NCBI RefSeq assembly: GCF_017163705.1 | Contig: NZ_JAFIWB010000006.1 | Coordinates: forward strand, 62,001 to 126,000 | DNA length: 64,000 bases | Origin: Xanthomonas bonasiae | Lineage (GTDB): Bacteria; Pseudomonadota; Gammaproteobacteria; Xanthomonadales; Xanthomonadaceae | Reading direction: 5' to 3' | Shown: positions 18,676-28,346 of the stretch, one piece after another | Numbering within the stretch: the stretch's first letter is position 1 | Layout of the letters: each line of letters begins with the position of its first letter | Program-made: the position numbers and the translations under genes | Notes under the pieces: model-generated | Database searches by the model: none | What the model saw: only the letters and a program-made list of their open reading frames with translations | What the model was told of the DNA's origin: nothing

Positions 18676-18843
18676 CGGAGCGAGGGCGAGGCGCCGCCTG
18701 GCGGGAGCAGCCACGACTGTAGTGGAAATGGGCCTCTCACCTTATAACCGAAAGCTATCTGGTACAGGCATGAAGTCATTTCCGGAGGCTATAAGGCGGC
18801 GCTACGGTCACGCCTCCCACCTTCTTCCTGCGTTGCGACCGCC
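18676..18843. promoter_or_regulatory. Divergent cysB/cysG promoter region
   Basis: These 168 bp separate cysB and cysG. They are locally AT-rich (TTATAACCGAAAGCTATC near 18743-18760 and GGCTATAAGG near 18787). The ATAACC/ATAAGG words also occur between cysD and cysJ and are candidate CysB contacts. Promoter boxes cannot be fixed with confidence. Confidence 0.5.
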
Positions 18844-20061
18844 GTGAGCCCTGCCCCGATTGCGTTGTATCCGGACCTGCGCGAGCGGCCCGTGCTGGTG
18901 GTCGGCGGCGGTGCCGCCGCCGAACGCCAGGTGCAGGCGTTGCTCGCCGCCGGCGCGCTGCCGCGGCTGGGCGCGCCGGCACTGACGCCGGTGTTGCAGG
19001 CCTGGGCCGATGCAGGACGCGTCCAGTGGCTGCACGGCCGCTTCGATGCCGCCTGGCTGGATGCGGTGTGGTATCTGATCGCTGCCAGCGACGACCCCGC
19101 GGTGAACCGGCAGGCGCTGCAGGCTGCCGCCGCGCAGCGGGTGCTGGCGCAGGACGCGGTCGGCGCAGCCGATACGGCCGCAGCCACGGCGTCGGCGGAC
19201 GATGCCGGCGACGGCATCGGCGCATCCGCGGCTGAAACGCAGGCGCACGCGATCCGTCCCGGCACGGTGACCCTGGTCGGGGCCGGCCCCGGCGATCCCG
19301 GCCTGCTGACGCTCAACGCGCTGCGCGCGCTGCGCAGCGCCGACGTGGTCCTGCACGACCGCCTGGTCAGCGCCGCGATCCTGGACCTGCTGCCTGGCAC
19401 CGCCGAACGGATCGAAGTCGGCAAGTCGGCCAGCGGCCACAGCGTGCGCCAGGAGCAGATCCACGCGCTAATGCTGGAGCACGCGCGACGCGGGCGCCGC
19501 GTGGTGCGGCTGAAGGGCGGCGATCCGTTCGTGTTCGGCCGCGGCGGCGAGGAACTGGAATACCTGCGCGCGCACGGCGTGCCCTACGCGGTGGTGCCGG
19601 GCATCACCGCGGCGCTGGCCTGCGCGGCCTACGCCGGCATCCCGCTGACCCATCGCGAGCACGCGCAGTCGCTGCGCCTGGCCACCGCGCACTGCAAGGA
19701 ATCGTTCGACACGCTGGACTGGGCCGCGCTGGCGCAGGAACGGCAGACCCTGGCGGTGTACATGGGCGTGGCCGGACTGGACACGGTGCGCGAACGCCTG
19801 CTGCGCGCCGGCCGCGCCGCCGACACGCCGTTTGCGCTGGTGGAAAACGGCTCGCGCCCGCAGCAGCGGGTGGTGGTCGGCACCCTGGCCGACCTGCCCG
19901 ACACCGCCCGCGCGCACCAGGTGCGCTCGCCGGCGTTGCTGATCCTCGGCGAGGTGGCCGCGCTGGCGAGCCCCCTGCACTGGTTCGGCGCCGCACCGCT
20001 GACCGCACCGCCCTCACCTTTCCCGAAGCCGGCCGTGCCTACCCTGGCCCACGCCGCCTGA
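18844..20061 (+). CDS. cysG: Siroheme synthase: uroporphyrinogen-III methyltransferase with short precorrin-2 dehydrogenase-like N-terminus
   Basis: The C-terminal part (from about residue 138) is a complete SUMT domain that makes precorrin-2: [60 protein letters not shown] and YMGV. The N-terminal part has the NAD-binding motif [13 protein letters not shown] and [12 protein letters not shown] of the CysG dehydrogenase domain. It then passes into an Ala/Asp/Gly-rich linker and lacks the helical dimerisation/chelatase section of full CysG. At 405 residues it is about 50 shorter than the E. coli enzyme. GTG start. It is followed 29 bases later by cysK and supplies siroheme for CysI. Confidence 0.88.
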   Translation: MSPAPIALYPDLRERPVLVVGGGAAAERQVQALLAAGALPRLGAPALTPVLQAWADAGRVQWLHGRFDAAWLDAVWYLIAASDDPAVNRQALQAAAAQRVLAQDAVGAADTAAATASADDAGDGIGASAAETQAHAIRPGTVTLVGAGPGDPGLLTLNALRALRSADVVLHDRLVSAAILDLLPGTAERIEVGKSASGHSVRQEQIHALMLEHARRGRRVVRLKGGDPFVFGRGGEELEYLRAHGVPYAVVPGITAALACAAYAGIPLTHREHAQSLRLATAHCKESFDTLDWAALAQERQTLAVYMGVAGLDTVRERLLRAGRAADTPFALVENGSRPQQRVVVGTLADLPDTARAHQVRSPALLILGEVAALASPLHWFGAAPLTAPPSPFPKPAVPTLAHAA

Positions 20062-20090
20062 CCCGCATCCCTTTTCCGGAGACCCTGCGC

Positions 20091-21050
20091 ATGGCCATCT
20101 ACGACAACATCCTCGACACCATCGGCCACACCCCGATCGTCAAGCTGCACCGCCTGCCGCCCGAGCACGTGAGCCTGTACGTCAAGGTCGAGGCGTTCAA
20201 TCCTGGCGGCTCGGTCAAGGACCGCCTGGCGCTGGCGATCGTGCTCGACGCCGAGGCCAAGGGCCTGCTCAAGCCCGGCGATACGATCGTCGAAGCCACC
20301 TCCGGCAACACCGGCGTGGCCCTGGCGATGGTCGCCGCCGCGCGCGGCTACAAGTTCGTGGCGACGATGGTGGAGACCTTCTCGATCGAGCGCCGCAAGC
20401 TGATGCGCGCGTTCGGCGCCAAGGTGATCCTGACCCCGGCCGCCGAGCGCGGCAGCGGCATGGTGCGCAAGGCCGAGGAACTGGCCCAGCAGCACGGCTG
20501 GTTCCTCGCACGCCAGTTCGCCAACCCGGCCAACCCCGCCTACCACCGCAGCACCACCGCCGCGGAAATCCTGCGCGATTTCGCCGGCCGCCGGCTGGAT
20601 CACTTCGTCAGCGGCTGGGGCACCGGCGGCACCCTCACCGGCGTCGGCGAAGTGCTGCGCGTGGCGCGTCCGGACGTGCGCATCACCGCCACCGAGCCGG
20701 CCGGCGCGGCCTTGCTGCAGGGCCAGGAGTGGAAGCCGCACAAGATCCAGGGCTGGACCCCGGACTTCGTGCCCGAGGTGCTCAACCGCGAGGTCTACGA
20801 CGAAGTGCTGAGCGTGGAGGACACCGATGCGATCTCCGTCTCGCGCCGTCTTGCCGCCGAGGAAGGCATCTTCACCGGCATCTCCGGCGGCGCCACCGTG
20901 GCCACCGCGCTGCGCGTGGCCGAGACCGCGGCGCCCGGTTCGGTGATCCTGGCGATGCTGCCGGACACCGGCGAGCGCTACTTCTCCACCCCGCTGTTCG
21001 CCGACATCAACGAAGGCTCCGACGACGACTGGCTGGCCGGGCTGCCGTAA
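20091..21050 (+). CDS. cysK: Cysteine synthase (O-acetylserine sulfhydrylase)
   Basis: A PLP enzyme that makes cysteine from O-acetylserine and sulfide. The 319 residues contain the PLP lysine motif NPGGSVKDRLA (Lys near 42), the substrate loop EATSGNTGVALA, the phosphate-binding GTGGTLTGVG and GISGGATVATAL. MAIYDNILDTIGHTP is a standard start, with a GGAG site upstream. It is co-oriented with cysG and completes the pathway begun by the cysDNC and cysJIH operons. A repeat array follows its stop. Confidence 0.96.
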   Translation: MAIYDNILDTIGHTPIVKLHRLPPEHVSLYVKVEAFNPGGSVKDRLALAIVLDAEAKGLLKPGDTIVEATSGNTGVALAMVAAARGYKFVATMVETFSIERRKLMRAFGAKVILTPAAERGSGMVRKAEELAQQHGWFLARQFANPANPAYHRSTTAAEILRDFAGRRLDHFVSGWGTGGTLTGVGEVLRVARPDVRITATEPAGAALLQGQEWKPHKIQGWTPDFVPEVLNREVYDEVLSVEDTDAISVSRRLAAEEGIFTGISGGATVATALRVAETAAPGSVILAMLPDTGERYFSTPLFADINEGSDDDWLAGLP

Positions 21051-21126
21051 CGGCGCGTGGTACGGCGCGGCCGCAGCGTGCGGCTGCGCTGGCCAGGCAA
21101 GCAGTATCACAGCGGCGAGGCGTCAC

Positions 21127-21712
21127 GTAGGAGGAGCTTTCGGCTCCGCCCCGATTCCAGCGTCGGCAGGGTGCAATGTGGGAGGGACTTCAGTCCCGAC
21201 GCTTTCCGGCATCGGAAAGAACACCGCTGCGTTCGTCGCGGCTGAAGCCGCTCCTACATTCGCCTTCGGACAGCCGGCGGGGTGCACTGTAGGAGGGGCT
21301 TCAGCCCCGACAGACTGAGTCCGAAGTCGAACCTCCCCACTTCGTTCGTCGCGGCTGAAGCCGCTCCTACATGCGCCTTAGGACAGCGGGCTGGGCGCAC
21401 TGTAGGAGGGGCTTCAGCCCCGACAGGCTGTGCCCGAAGTCGAGCCTCCCCACTTCGTTCGTCGCGGCTGAAGCCGCTCCTACATGCGCCTTCGGAAAGC
21501 CGGCTGGGTGCACTGTAGGAGGGGCTTCAGCCCCGACAGGCTGTGTCCGAAGTCGAACCTCCCCACTTCGCTCGTCGCGGCTGAAGCCGCTCCTACATGC
21601 GCCTTCGGACAGCCGGCTGGGCGCACTGTAGGAGGGGCTTCAGCCCCGACAGGCTGTGTCCGAAGTCGAACCTCTCTCACTTCGTTCGTCGCGGCTGAAG
21701 CCGCTCCTACAA
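21127..21712. repeat. Tandem array of ~113-bp palindromic units between cysK and xdhC
   Basis: Units begin at 21177, 21288, 21401, 21514 and 21627 (spacings 111, 113, 113, 113), with a divergent half-unit at 21127. Each opens with GGAGGGGCTTCAGCCCCGAC and ends with GCGGCTGAAGCCGCTCCTAC. Reverse-complemented, the whole unit, including spacer and linker, aligns with the units at 7859-8425, so this is the same family inverted. The array ends 8 bases before the xdhC stop codon, between two convergent genes. Middle units are nearly identical, suggesting recent tandem duplication. Confidence 0.9.
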
Positions 21713-21720
21713 TGGCAATG

Positions 21721-22788
21721 TCAGCGTGCGGCGTGCACGGCTTGAGGCAGCGGCAGCGCGTCCCTCTGCGCCTGATCCGCAATCGAACGCTGCGCCGCCA
21801 ACGCCGAGGCGCGCAGCAACAGCTGCGCGACCACCGCCACCGCGATCACCGCCGGGGCCTTGCCGTCGATCCCGGGCAGGCCGATCGGACAGGTCAGCCG
21901 CGCCTGGGCGGCGTCGCCCAGGCCGTCGTGGCGCAATCGCGACAGGAACCGTGCGCGCTTGGAGGCCGAGCCGATCAGGCCGACGAAGCCGGCACGTCCG
22001 GCCAGCGCCGCGGCGGTGAGCCGATAGTCCAGCGCATGATCGTGGGTCAGGATCAGCAGCAGCGCGTCGTCCGACGCGGCGCCGGCGCACGCGAGCAATG
22101 CGGATTCGTCCAGATGCGCCGCGCCGGCGGCAGCCGCCAGCTCCGCGCGCGGATCGGACCAGTCCAGCGCGAACGGCAGGCCGTGCAGCGCATGCGCGAT
22201 GGCGATGCCGACGTGGCCGGCGCCGAACAGATACAGCGGCGTGCGCCGTGGGCCGATCGCCTGCGCCAGCAGCGCACCGGCCGTGGGCGCCGGTGCACGC
22301 AGCGATAGCGCTTGCGGTGGCGCATCGCCGATGCGGTGATCGAGGCGGTCAGGCAGCAGACGGGTCAGCAACGTGCGTCCCAACGTCGCCTCTTGCAGCC
22401 AGTCGCTGCGCGCCGGATCCAGCCGCTCCAGCAGCAGGCGCACGCGGCCGCCGCAGCACTGGCCGAGCAGATCGTCGACCTGGGCGTGCGCTGCGCATTC
22501 GCCGCAACTGCCGCTGCAGCGCACGGCGCGCGCCGGCGCGGCCGCGCCCAGCGTGTAGTCCTGCACTCGCCAACTGCCCGGCGGTTGCGCCAGCAGTTCG
22601 CGCGCCAGCGCGCAGGCGCGCCACTCGAGCACGCCGCCGCCGATGGTGCCGATGCTGCCGTCGGCGCTCACCAGCATGCGCGTGCCGGCCTCGCGCGGGG
22701 TCGAACCGGCGGTGGCCAGCACCGTGACCAGCGCGGTCGCACCACGCGCCAACGCCGCCTCGGCCTGCAGGCTCCAGTCAGCGCGCAT
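21721..22788 (-). CDS. xdhC: Xanthine dehydrogenase accessory protein XdhC
   Basis: XdhC binds molybdenum cofactor, helps convert it to the sulfurated form and inserts it into the XdhB subunit. The 355 residues show the N-terminal motif LVTVLATAGSTPREAGTRM, the cysteine-rich CSGSCGECAAH and GQCCGGRVRLLLE, and a C-terminal Rossmann segment LYLFGAGHVGIAIAHAL followed by FVGLIGSASKRARF. It overlaps the end of xdhB by 11 bases and is the last gene of the purine operon. Its 3' end abuts a repeat array. Confidence 0.93.
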   Translation of the reverse strand: MRADWSLQAEAALARGATALVTVLATAGSTPREAGTRMLVSADGSIGTIGGGVLEWRACALARELLAQPPGSWRVQDYTLGAAAPARAVRCSGSCGECAAHAQVDDLLGQCCGGRVRLLLERLDPARSDWLQEATLGRTLLTRLLPDRLDHRIGDAPPQALSLRAPAPTAGALLAQAIGPRRTPLYLFGAGHVGIAIAHALHGLPFALDWSDPRAELAAAAGAAHLDESALLACAGAASDDALLLILTHDHALDYRLTAAALAGRAGFVGLIGSASKRARFLSRLRHDGLGDAAQARLTCPIGLPGIDGKAPAVIAVAVVAQLLLRASALAAQRSIADQAQRDALPLPQAVHAAR

Positions 22789-25108
22789 CGGCGTTGCCCG
22801 CCGCGATCGCGGCCAGGATCCGTTCCGGGGTGGCCGGCGCGTCCAGCGCCGGCACGCCCGCGCCCGGCACCGCCGCCGCCACGGCCTGGGTCAGCGCCGA
22901 GAACACCGAGATCGCCAGCATCAGCGGCGGTTCGCCGACCGCCTTGGAGCGATGGATGGTCGCCTCTTCGTTGCGGCCGGCCTGCCACAGGCGGATGTCC
23001 ATCCGCGCCGGGCGATCGCTGGCGGTGGGAATCTTGTAGGTGGACGGCGCATGGGTCAGCAGCCGGCCGTGCGCGTCGTAGACCAGCTCCTCGGTGGTCA
23101 GCCAGCCCATGCCCTGGACGAAGCCGCCCTCGATCTGGCCCAGGTCGATCGCCGGATTCAGCGAACGGCCGACGTCGTGCAGCACGTCCACCGCCAGCAC
23201 CCTGTGCTCGCCGGTCAGCGTGTCGATCACCACTTCGCTCAGCGCCGCGCCGTAGGCGAAGTAGTAGAACGGGCGGCCGCGGTGGCTGGCGCGATCGTAG
23301 TGGATCTTCGGCGTGGCGTAGTAGCCGCTGGCCGCCAGCGAGATGCGCGCCATGTGCGCCTGCCGGCACAGCACGCCGAACTCCAGTTCCAGGCTGCCGG
23401 CGACGACCTTGCCGGCAGCGAAGCGCACCTGCTCCGGCGCCACGCCGCCGCGCTCGGCGGCCAGCGCCGCCAGGCGCGCGCGGATGTCGCTGGCCGCGTT
23501 GTAGGCGGCCATGCCGTTGAGGTCGGTGCCCGAGGACGCCGCGGTGGCCGAGGTGTTGGGCACCTTGTCGGTACGCGTGGCGGTGATGCGCACGCGCTCG
23601 GTCTCGATGCCGAACACGTCGGCGACGATCTGCGCGACCTTGATCATCAGCCCCTGGCCCATCTCGGTGCCGCCGTGGTTGAGCTGCACCGAGCCGTCGG
23701 CATAGACCAGCACCAACGCGCCGGCCTGGTTGAGGTGGCTGGTGGTGAAGCTGATGCCGAACTTCACCGGGGTCAGCGCCAGGCCTTTCTTCAGCACCCG
23801 GTGGCGCGCGTTGAACGCGGCCACTGCCGCCTGGCGTGCGGCGTAATCGGTGCGCGCAGCCAGTTCCTCGATCAGCGCCGGCGCGACGTTGTCCTCCACG
23901 GTCATGCCGTACGGGGTGACGTTGCGGTCGGGCGCCGCGTACAGGTTGGCGCGGCGCACCGCCAGCGCATCGCGGCCCATCGCGGCGGCGACCGCGTCCA
24001 GCACCCGCTCGATCGCCAGCATGCCCTGCGGCCCGCCGAAGCCGCGGAACGCGGTGTTGGACACGGTGTGCGTGCGCAGCCGGTGCGAGACGATCTCCAC
24101 CACCGGCAGCCAGTAGCAGTTGTCGGCATGGAACATCGCGCGGTCGTTGATCGCCAACGACAGATCGGTGGTGGCGCCGCAGCGCGAGGCCAGTTCCAGG
24201 CGCAGCGCCAGGATGCGGCCGTCGTGGTCGAAGCCGACGCTGTAGTCGACCAGGAAGTCGTGGCGCTTGCCGGTGATGCGCATGTCGTCGTCGCGGTCGT
24301 AGCGCAGCTTGGCCGGGCGCCCGGTCAGCGCGGCGACCAGCGCGCAGGCCGCGGCCGGCGCCGCCGCCTGGGTCTCCTTGCCGCCGAACGCACCGCCCAT
24401 GCGCCGCACCTCCACGGTCACGTCGGCGCTGCGCAGCCCGAGCAGTTCCGCGATCAGGTGCTGCACTTCGCTCGGGTGCTGCGTCGAGGACAGCACATGC
24501 AGCTGGCCCTGTTCGCCGGGCAACGCCACGGCGATCTGCCCTTCCAGATAGAAATGCTCCTGCCCGCCGATCTCCAGCGCGCCGCTGCAGCGCCGCGGCG
24601 CCGCGGCCAGGGCGGCATCGACGTCGCCACCGCGCGCCATGCGCTGCGCCGGCTCCAGCACCGCACCGGCGGCGCGCGCCTCGGCGATGCTGAGCAGCGC
24701 CGGCAGCGGCGCGTACTCGACCAGCGCCAGCCGCGCAGCGCGCCGTGCCGCAGCGTGGCTGTCGGCAGCGACGACGAACAGCGGCTGGCCGTGATAGAGC
24801 ACGTCGTCGCGCGCGAACAGCGGATCGTCGTGCGCGACCGGGGCGACGTTGTTCTCGCCGGGAATATCGGCGGCGGCGAACACCGCCACCACGCCGGGCG
24901 CCGCGCGTACCGGCGCCAGGTCCATGCGCAGCAGACGCGCATGCGCGTGTTCGCTCAGGCCGAACGCCAGGTGCAGCATGCCCGGCGGCTCGGGCAGGTC
25001 GTCGATGTAGCGCGCCTGCCCGCTGACATGCCCCTGCGCGCTGTCGTGGCGCAGCGAACGCTGCACCTGCGGCAAGGCCGCATCCGCGGTAGCCGGGACC
25101 TCAACCAT
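22778..25108 (-). CDS. xdhB: Xanthine dehydrogenase molybdopterin-binding subunit
   Basis: The large subunit, which hydroxylates hypoxanthine and xanthine to urate. The 776 residues carry the molybdenum-site motifs GGAFGGKE, FRGFGGPQG, GGTEMGQGL and, near the C-terminus, KAVGEPPLML with the catalytic glutamate. The N-terminal domain begins HDSAQGHVSGQARYIDDLPEP. The ATG overlaps the xdhA stop by 8 bases, and its stop overlaps xdhC. Length and motifs match bacterial XdhB. Confidence 0.95.
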   Translation of the reverse strand: MVEVPATADAALPQVQRSLRHDSAQGHVSGQARYIDDLPEPPGMLHLAFGLSEHAHARLLRMDLAPVRAAPGVVAVFAAADIPGENNVAPVAHDDPLFARDDVLYHGQPLFVVAADSHAAARRAARLALVEYAPLPALLSIAEARAAGAVLEPAQRMARGGDVDAALAAAPRRCSGALEIGGQEHFYLEGQIAVALPGEQGQLHVLSSTQHPSEVQHLIAELLGLRSADVTVEVRRMGGAFGGKETQAAAPAAACALVAALTGRPAKLRYDRDDDMRITGKRHDFLVDYSVGFDHDGRILALRLELASRCGATTDLSLAINDRAMFHADNCYWLPVVEIVSHRLRTHTVSNTAFRGFGGPQGMLAIERVLDAVAAAMGRDALAVRRANLYAAPDRNVTPYGMTVEDNVAPALIEELAARTDYAARQAAVAAFNARHRVLKKGLALTPVKFGISFTTSHLNQAGALVLVYADGSVQLNHGGTEMGQGLMIKVAQIVADVFGIETERVRITATRTDKVPNTSATAASSGTDLNGMAAYNAASDIRARLAALAAERGGVAPEQVRFAAGKVVAGSLELEFGVLCRQAHMARISLAASGYYATPKIHYDRASHRGRPFYYFAYGAALSEVVIDTLTGEHRVLAVDVLHDVGRSLNPAIDLGQIEGGFVQGMGWLTTEELVYDAHGRLLTHAPSTYKIPTASDRPARMDIRLWQAGRNEEATIHRSKAVGEPPLMLAISVFSALTQAVAAAVPGAGVPALDAPATPERILAAIAAGNADAR

Positions 25109-26570
25109 CGACCAGTTCCAAGGCCAGCACCGACAGCGGTTCGTGCGGATGCGCATGCCCGATCCACAACCGCCGCAGCAGGTTCGCGGCCACCGCCAGG
25201 CGATACGCCGCCGAGCCGCGCGCATCGCTGAGCGGACTGAAGTCCTGCGCCAGCGTGGCCGCGGCGGCCTCGAGCGTTGCCTCGCTCCAGGGCTGGCCGC
25301 GCAAGGCCTGTTCGGCGCCGCGCGCACGCTGCGGAATGCCGGCCATGCCGCCGAAAGCGATCCGCGCCTGCGTCACCACACCATCGGCGATGCATAGCGC
25401 GAACGCGCCGCAGACCGCGGAGATATCGCTGTCGAAGCGTTTGCTGAGCTTGTCCACGCGATACAGCGTGGCGGCCGCCGGGCGCGGCACGTAGACGCTT
25501 TCGACGAACTCGCCGGGCAGCCGTGCCTGGCGGCCGTAAGCCAGGAAGAACTCCTCCAGCGGCAAGCTGCGCCGTGCGTCGCCACGACGCAGGGTCAGCG
25601 TGGCGCCGAGCGCGATCAGCGCCGGCGGCATGTCGCCGATCGGCGAGCCGTTGGCGATGTTGCCGCCGATGGTGCCGGCATTGCGCACCTGGATCCCGCC
25701 GATGCGCCGCAGCAGTTCGCCCAGCGCCGGGTGCAACGTGGCCAATGCGGCATGCGCTTCGCTGTAGCGCACGCAGGCGCCGATGTTCAGACCGTCGGGT
25801 GTTTCGTGCAATTCGCGCAACTCGGGGATGTCGCCGATGAACACCACATCGTCGAGCACGCGCTGCTGCTTGGTCACCCACAGGCCGACATCGGTGGCGC
25901 CGGCGACCAGGCGCGCGTCGGGACGTTCCAGCAGCAACGCCGCCAGTTCGTCGGCGCTGCGCGGGGCCACGCTGCGGCGCACGCGGCCGGCGGCCGGATC
26001 GGCGTGCGTTTGCGCCAGCGTGGTGCGGCGGCGCAGCGCGCGCAAGCCGGCGAGCGTGTCCGCATCGTCGCGCGGCGCGACCGGCACCGCCGCGCCGGCC
26101 TCCAGGATCGGGCCATAGCCGGTGCAACGGCACAGATTGCCGGCGATCACGTCGGCCACTGCCGCCTGCTCGGTGCCCAGCGCGCCGATGCTGCGCGCGT
26201 ACAGCGACATCACGAACCCGGGCGTGCAGAAGCCGCATTGCGAGCCGTGGCGTTGCACCAGTTCGTCCTGCACCGGATGCAGCGCGCCCCCGGCGGCCAG
26301 GCTCTCCACGGTCAGCAGCGCCTTGCCGTCGAGCATCGGCACGAACAGGATGCAGGCGTTGAGCGCGCGCCAGCGCACCCGCTCGGCGCCGTCGGCACCG
26401 GCCAGTTCGCCGACCAGCACCGTGCACGCGCCGCAATCGCCCTCGGCGCAGCCTTCCTTGCTGCCGGTGCGGCCGAGCCGGTAGCGCAGCAGATCGAGCA
26501 CGCTGGCGGTCGGATCCCCCGCATCCAGTTCCAGCACTTGCCCATCGAGCAGGAACCGCACCGCGTCCAT
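25101..26570 (-). CDS. xdhA: Xanthine dehydrogenase small subunit (2Fe-2S and FAD domains)
   Basis: XdhA passes electrons from the molybdenum site through two [2Fe-2S] clusters to FAD and NAD+. The 489 residues hold the plant-ferredoxin-type cluster (GCAEGDCGACTVLVG with NAC), the helical second cluster (CGFCTPGFV and GNLCRCTGYGPI) and the FAD domain (VAGATDVGLWVTKQ, AGTIGGNIANGSPIGDMPP). The start is the ATG before DAVRFLLDGQ, one base after the hiuH stop. Confidence 0.95.
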   Translation of the reverse strand: MDAVRFLLDGQVLELDAGDPTASVLDLLRYRLGRTGSKEGCAEGDCGACTVLVGELAGADGAERVRWRALNACILFVPMLDGKALLTVESLAAGGALHPVQDELVQRHGSQCGFCTPGFVMSLYARSIGALGTEQAAVADVIAGNLCRCTGYGPILEAGAAVPVAPRDDADTLAGLRALRRRTTLAQTHADPAAGRVRRSVAPRSADELAALLLERPDARLVAGATDVGLWVTKQQRVLDDVVFIGDIPELRELHETPDGLNIGACVRYSEAHAALATLHPALGELLRRIGGIQVRNAGTIGGNIANGSPIGDMPPALIALGATLTLRRGDARRSLPLEEFFLAYGRQARLPGEFVESVYVPRPAAATLYRVDKLSKRFDSDISAVCGAFALCIADGVVTQARIAFGGMAGIPQRARGAEQALRGQPWSEATLEAAAATLAQDFSPLSDARGSAAYRLAVAANLLRRLWIGHAHPHEPLSVLALELVDG

Positions 26571-26571
26571 C

Positions 26572-26904
26572 TCAGCTGCCCCGGTAGGTGGAATAGCCGA
26601 ACGGCGAGACCAGCAGCGGCACGTGATAGTGCGCGGCATCGGCCAGGCCGAACGCGATCGGCACCACGTCCACGAACGGCGGCTCGGGCAAGGCCACACC
26701 CTGGCCGCGGAAATAGTCGGCCACCGCGAATTCCAGCCGGTAGCGGCCCGCCGCCAGCGTCAGTTCGCGCAGCGCCGGACAGCGCCCATCGGCATCGGTG
26801 ACGCCGGCGTGCAGCAGCGTCTGGCCGGCGAACAGCCGCACCGCCACGCCGACGGCGGGCACGCCGCGGCTCAGGTCCAGCACATGGGTCGATAGCGTGC
26901 TCAT
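26572..26904 (-). CDS. hiuH: 5-hydroxyisourate hydrolase (transthyretin-like)
   Basis: Hydrolyses 5-hydroxyisourate to OHCU, the second step after urate oxidation. The 110-residue protein has the N-terminal LSTHVLDLSRGVPA with the active-site His, the Arg in GRYRLEFA, HYHVPLL, and the diagnostic C-terminus YSTYRGS. No signal peptide is present, so it is cytoplasmic. Its start overlaps the hpyO stop in ATGA. Other names in use are pucM and uraH. Confidence 0.95.
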   Translation of the reverse strand: MSTLSTHVLDLSRGVPAVGVAVRLFAGQTLLHAGVTDADGRCPALRELTLAAGRYRLEFAVADYFRGQGVALPEPPFVDVVPIAFGLADAAHYHVPLLVSPFGYSTYRGS

Positions 26905-28346
26905 CCGACGCGTTCCTCCAGTTGCGGCAGCGGCCATTGGCCGACGAATTCGGGTTCGGCGTAGTCCATGTAGGCGCCGACGATCGCCTCGCGGTCGTCC
27001 AGGAACAACTGGTCGGCGACCGCCTTCACCAGCCGCGGCAAGGCGTGCTTGAGTCCGGACAGCGCCGCCGCCGACAGGCCCAGGCTCAGCAGCGCGGAAT
27101 AGTTGAACGCGAACAGGCCATGCAGCGCCGAAGCGTGCTCGGGCGCGCGCGGCAGCAGTTCGAAGCCCGGCCCCAGGTAGGGATGCGCGTCGAGCAGCGG
27201 CACCTCCTGCCCCTGCGGCGGACGGTAGCGGTCGCACCAGCGCGCGATGCCGTCGGCCACCGCGGCCAGCTCCGGGCGCAGCGCCGGATCGGTGACCAGG
27301 CCGGTGGACAGCACCACGAAATCGAACCGCAGGCACCCGTGCGGCGTGGTCACCAGCACGCCGTCGGCGTCCTCGGCCACGTCCTGCCAGGGGCTGCCCA
27401 GATGCAGGCGGAAATTGGGCCAGGCCGCGGCGCGTTCGAAGGTGTCGTTGGTCGGCGGCTGGTTGTGGCGGAAGAACGTGGACATCATCGCGTACTTGTC
27501 GGCATCGGGCAGCGCGGCGAAGCGCGGGATGATGCCGCTGCGTTCCATGTGCCGGATCGGGTTGACCCGCGGCAGTTCCGAGCGGCGCAGGAACACGTGC
27601 ACTTCGCCGACGCCTGCGGCCAGCGCGTGCTGGGCGTTGTCGAACGCCGACGCGCCGCCGCCAAGGATGCCGATGCGGCGCCCGGCCAGCGCCGCGTAGT
27701 CGATCGCTTCGGAGGTGTGCGCGTAGCGCGAGCGCGGCAGTTTCTGCGCCACCAGCGGCGGCACGTGCCATTGCCCGCCACCCTGGATGCCGGTCGCCAG
27801 GATCACCTTGCGCGCGAGCAGGCTGTCGCCGCCGGCCAGGTGCAGCCGCTGCAGGCGCTGCGCCGGCAGCGGTTCGATCCGCAGCAGCCGCGCCTGGTTG
27901 CGCACCGGCAGGCCCAGCACCTCGCGGTACCAGCGCAGATAGTCCATCCAGTCCGCGCGCGGGATCTTGCCCAGCGCGTCCCAGCCCTGCGTGCCGTGCA
28001 GCGCTTCCCAGTAGGCACGAAAGGTCAGCGACGGCATGCCGAAGTCCAGCGCGCTCAGTTCCTTCGGCGTGCGCAACGTGACCATGCGCGCATAGGTGAC
28101 CCACGGCCCTTCCAGTCCGGCGGGGTTCTCGTCGATCACCAGGAGATTGGCGATGCGCTCGCGGATCAGGCCGAATGCCGCGCCCAGCCCGCTCTGCCCG
28201 CCGCCGACGACGACCACGTCGTAGACATGCTCCGCACCATGCTGCTTCGGCCGAGTCCAATCGGAGCCGCCATGGCCAAGCCACTGCAGCTCGCGCGCGA
28301 CCTGCGCCGACAACGCCTGCAAACCGCCGGCCGCCGCGGCGCTCAT
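26901..28346 (-). CDS. hpyO: FAD-dependent urate hydroxylase, HpyO type
   Basis: A 481-residue flavoprotein with two dinucleotide-binding sites: VVVVGGGQSGLGAAFGL near residue 44 for FAD and GILGGGASAFDNAQHAL near residue 225 for NAD(P)H, with VILATGIQGGG between. It lies between hiuH and uraD, whose products act directly after urate oxidation, and no classical uricase, HpxO or PuuD is encoded here. An FAD-dependent urate hydroxylase family named HpyO, unrelated to HpxO, is known from Xanthomonas campestris. This gene fits by architecture and context. The assignment is strong but partly contextual. Confidence 0.82.
   Translation of the reverse strand: MSAAAAGGLQALSAQVARELQWLGHGGSDWTRPKQHGAEHVYDVVVVGGGQSGLGAAFGLIRERIANLLVIDENPAGLEGPWVTYARMVTLRTPKELSALDFGMPSLTFRAYWEALHGTQGWDALGKIPRADWMDYLRWYREVLGLPVRNQARLLRIEPLPAQRLQRLHLAGGDSLLARKVILATGIQGGGQWHVPPLVAQKLPRSRYAHTSEAIDYAALAGRRIGILGGGASAFDNAQHALAAGVGEVHVFLRRSELPRVNPIRHMERSGIIPRFAALPDADKYAMMSTFFRHNQPPTNDTFERAAAWPNFRLHLGSPWQDVAEDADGVLVTTPHGCLRFDFVVLSTGLVTDPALRPELAAVADGIARWCDRYRPPQGQEVPLLDAHPYLGPGFELLPRAPEHASALHGLFAFNYSALLSLGLSAAALSGLKHALPRLVKAVADQLFLDDREAIVGAYMDYAEPEFVGQWPLPQLEERVG

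Noticed and set aside
21127-21712. Possible small repeated protein genes read through the repeat array (overlapping frames of 60-100 codons)
   Set aside because: The frames follow the 113-bp period only because of the repeats. They lack ribosome-binding sites and family-like sequence.
22643-25231. An 862-codon plus-strand frame opposite xdhB
   Set aside because: Antisense shadow. xdhB has all the expected motifs on the other strand.
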